A stretch of DNA of 9,135 nt, taken from Proteiniphilum sp. (GTDB lineage Bacteria; Bacteroidota; Bacteroidia; Bacteroidales; Dysgonomonadaceae). Positions 8,601 through 9,135 of this stretch are shown in pieces; positions within the stretch are counted from its first letter, which is position 1, and every line of letters starts with the position of its first letter. The translations under genes were made by a program, and so were the position numbers. The stretch covers positions 1 to 9,135 of the forward strand of contig JAISZV010000170.1 in NCBI GenBank assembly GCA_031284475.1, read 5' to 3'. The notes under the pieces were generated by a model. That model saw nothing but the letters and a program-made list of their open reading frames with translations, searched no databases and was not told where the DNA came from.

Positions 8601-8713
8601 CATTGACTAACTACGAAAAATATCAGCAAGACCCCGAAATCAGCACCAATTCGGCGGGCGATGCGTATATGAACCAGCGGGTGATCAACCTGGGGATCCA
8701 ACTGTCATTTTAA
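5606..8713 (+). CDS. SusC/RagA-type TonB-dependent outer-membrane transporter, full length
   Basis: This 1035-residue protein has the standard SusC layout. The signal peptide (residues 1-19) ends AFAFA|QQ. A carboxypeptidase-regulatory-like domain covers about 23-92 (KGQVVSTDGEALTGV at 25-39, LLFSYLGF at 68-75), followed by the TonB-box segment LDEVVVVGYG (99-108). The plug contains NALAGKLPGFF (137-147), DFFIRGVSSLNG (161-172) and the SusC signature SILKDASTTAIYGIKGANG (203-221). The barrel carries the acidic loop DLNRDGVIDDFD (852-863) and LYLNAYNLFTLTNY (990-1003), and closes with NLGIQLSF, ending in phenylalanine. It should import glycan fragments across the outer membrane with TonB-ExbBD energy. 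The ATG at 5606 is chosen because the signal peptide begins there. A TAA TAA double stop ends it. It is unusual that no susD follows: an esterase gene starts 24 bases downstream, so the upstream SusD is the only visible candidate partner. Confidence 0.96.
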   Translation: MKRLIILLICMQCVAFAFAQQIQVKGQVVSTDGEALTGVVVQVDGSAKATVTDIDGYYQLNVQKGDRLLFSYLGFAKTTITVGNQTELDVALAPEHRSLDEVVVVGYGKAKRITMTGSVSAITTREIRNIPTSSVQNALAGKLPGFFTQQRSGQPGRDASDFFIRGVSSLNGAGNQPLIVVDDVQYSYDQLQQININEIESISILKDASTTAIYGIKGANGVLVVKTRRGVEGKPQINLRVEAGMQMPVRTPEFLNSYETATLVNEAYRNDGLMEPFGASDLQLFQNGTDPYGHPNVNWYNEIFKKTAYQQNANLDISGGSKRLKYFITGGMFAQDGLVKDFSDPMNEVNTNYYYRRFNYRSNLDFEVTKTTNFRLDLTSRFMNINEPRSLNATGEIYDFSKIHPYSAPVLNPDGSYAYTYDTDVKRPTLNARLANEGYRRTRRFDSNILFEANQQLDFLTKGLSAKLRVAYSSIDENYRQAVRGSYPTYHYNSSTDSYTIHPDRNYAYGTYMINGDQERSIKDLNLQAFLNYETVIRDDHTVKAMFLYNRQSRTVDKDGLASAEVPANFEGYSGAFGYNFKNKYLFDLNMAYNGTDRFGSKNRFGFFPALALGYNISEEEFFKNAVENVQLLKLRTSYGLVGSDVAPGNRYIYKHVYKQGDGTIFGEGNNTSYPTYREDALGNDEARWEKVWKFDVGIDFHFLDKWSLTVDYFYDYRYDQLVERQDVPKILGATTSPINVAKTTNQGFDGQISFQTKIGQVFFNSNLVFSYAKNKILYKGEAQQAYPWLAETGHPIGQPFGYQFVGFYSQEDIYKLHTLPTKNPDGSINLARPAIPNTDVPVQAGDLKYADLNRDGVIDDFDKAAIGRPNLPTTTMGWTFGAQYKNFSISILFQGSFDYSFSVVGTGIESFKSQFQPIHLQRWTPERAAAGEPINFPRLTTNPATVNSAEGYMSNFWLVDAWYMRLKTVDITYQIPKKILPEKIGSARLYLNAYNLFTLTNYEKYQQDPEISTNSAGDAYMNQRVINLGIQLSF

Positions 8714-8737
8714 TAACGAAACATAAACAACTCAACA

Positions 8738-9135
8738 ATGAAACCAATAATAAAACAAGGTATCCTGGCAGCGCTGCTGCTCTTGCCGGTAAATTTCCCG
8801 GCTTTTGCCCAACAGGTGGCGCCCTTTCAGGAAGGCGACCGGGCGGTGTTTTTAGGGAACAGCATTACCGACGGCGGGCATTATCATTCTTATATCTGGC
8901 TGTATTACATGACCCGCTTCCCCGATAATCCGCTTACCGTCTTCAATGCGGGTGTCGGCGGCGACCGCGTGCAGGAAATGTATAAACGGTTGGATGATGA
9001 TGTATTCAGCAAACATCCTACCGTATTAATGGTTACGTTTGGCATGAACGACAGCGGTTACTTTGAATACAACGGCGACAATGCCGGACAGTATGGAAAA
9101 GACCGGCTGGAAGAATGTCATACCAACTATCTGCT
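8738..9135 (+). CDS. Secreted SGNH/GDSL-family hydrolase (probable carbohydrate esterase), 5' part (partial)
   Basis: The frame opens at ATG 8738 and runs off the window end after 132 residues. A signal peptide is clear: positive N-terminus, hydrophobic ILAALLLLPV (9-18), likely cleavage AFA|QQ after residue 24, predicting export to the periplasm or beyond. The mature start contains the SGNH blocks: block I FLGNSITDGG (39-48) with the likely nucleophile Ser42, block II AGVGGDRV (71-78) with the oxyanion glycine, and block III FGMNDSG (101-107) with Asn104. Block V, carrying the catalytic Asp and His, would lie beyond the window. Block I reads GNS rather than GDS, a variant I believe is common in this branch. 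Family members remove acetyl or other acyl groups from glycans, which fits a position 24 bases after susC in a glycan-uptake operon. The exact substrate, and whether further catalytic modules follow, cannot be seen. Confidence 0.88.
   Translation, partial: MKPIIKQGILAALLLLPVNFPAFAQQVAPFQEGDRAVFLGNSITDGGHYHSYIWLYYMTRFPDNPLTVFNAGVGGDRVQEMYKRLDDDVFSKHPTVLMVTFGMNDSGYFEYNGDNAGQYGKDRLEECHTNYL

Noticed and set aside
5741..8701. Long antisense open frames, for example 5741-6343, 7499-8059 and 8162-8701 on the minus strand
   Set aside because: They lie wholly inside susC, show no recognisable domain or signal peptide, and are explained by the codon pattern of the sense gene.

Overview
The window looks like part of a glycan-uptake locus (polysaccharide utilisation locus, PUL) from a member of the Bacteroidota, probably order Bacteroidales. 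The evidence is two SusC/RagA-type TonB-dependent transporters, a SusD/RagB-type lipoprotein, and short AT-rich gaps between genes without obvious Shine-Dalgarno sequences. Signal peptides also end in Ala-Gln cleavage sites typical of the phylum. Base composition is fairly balanced. I cannot name a genus.

All genes lie on the + strand and are packed like one operon, with gaps of 26, 12, 19 and 24 bases. In order they are: (1) the 3' part of a secreted or surface protein of unknown function, resembling DUF4961 proteins (2-847, start lies outside the window); (2) a SusC-like transporter lacking the N-terminal carboxypeptidase-like domain and interrupted by one in-frame TAA (874-3780); (3) an intact SusD-like lipoprotein (3793-5586); (4) a second, intact, full-length SusC with the usual N-terminal extension and TonB box (5606-8713); (5) the 5' part of a secreted SGNH/GDSL-type esterase (8738 to beyond the window end). 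No gene-free stretch exceeds 30 bases, and I see no promoter, terminator, RNA gene, mobile element or CRISPR array.

The proteins would probably work together at the outer membrane. SusD and possibly the DUF4961-like protein would hold a glycan at the surface. SusC would import oligosaccharides using TonB energy, and the esterase would remove acyl groups from the glycan. The substrate cannot be read from this window.

The points most worth a second look are the lone TAA in an otherwise fully preserved SusC frame, the unusual order susC-susD-susC with only one susD visible, and the structural difference between the two SusCs. I did not find a clearly new system; these are variations on a known theme.
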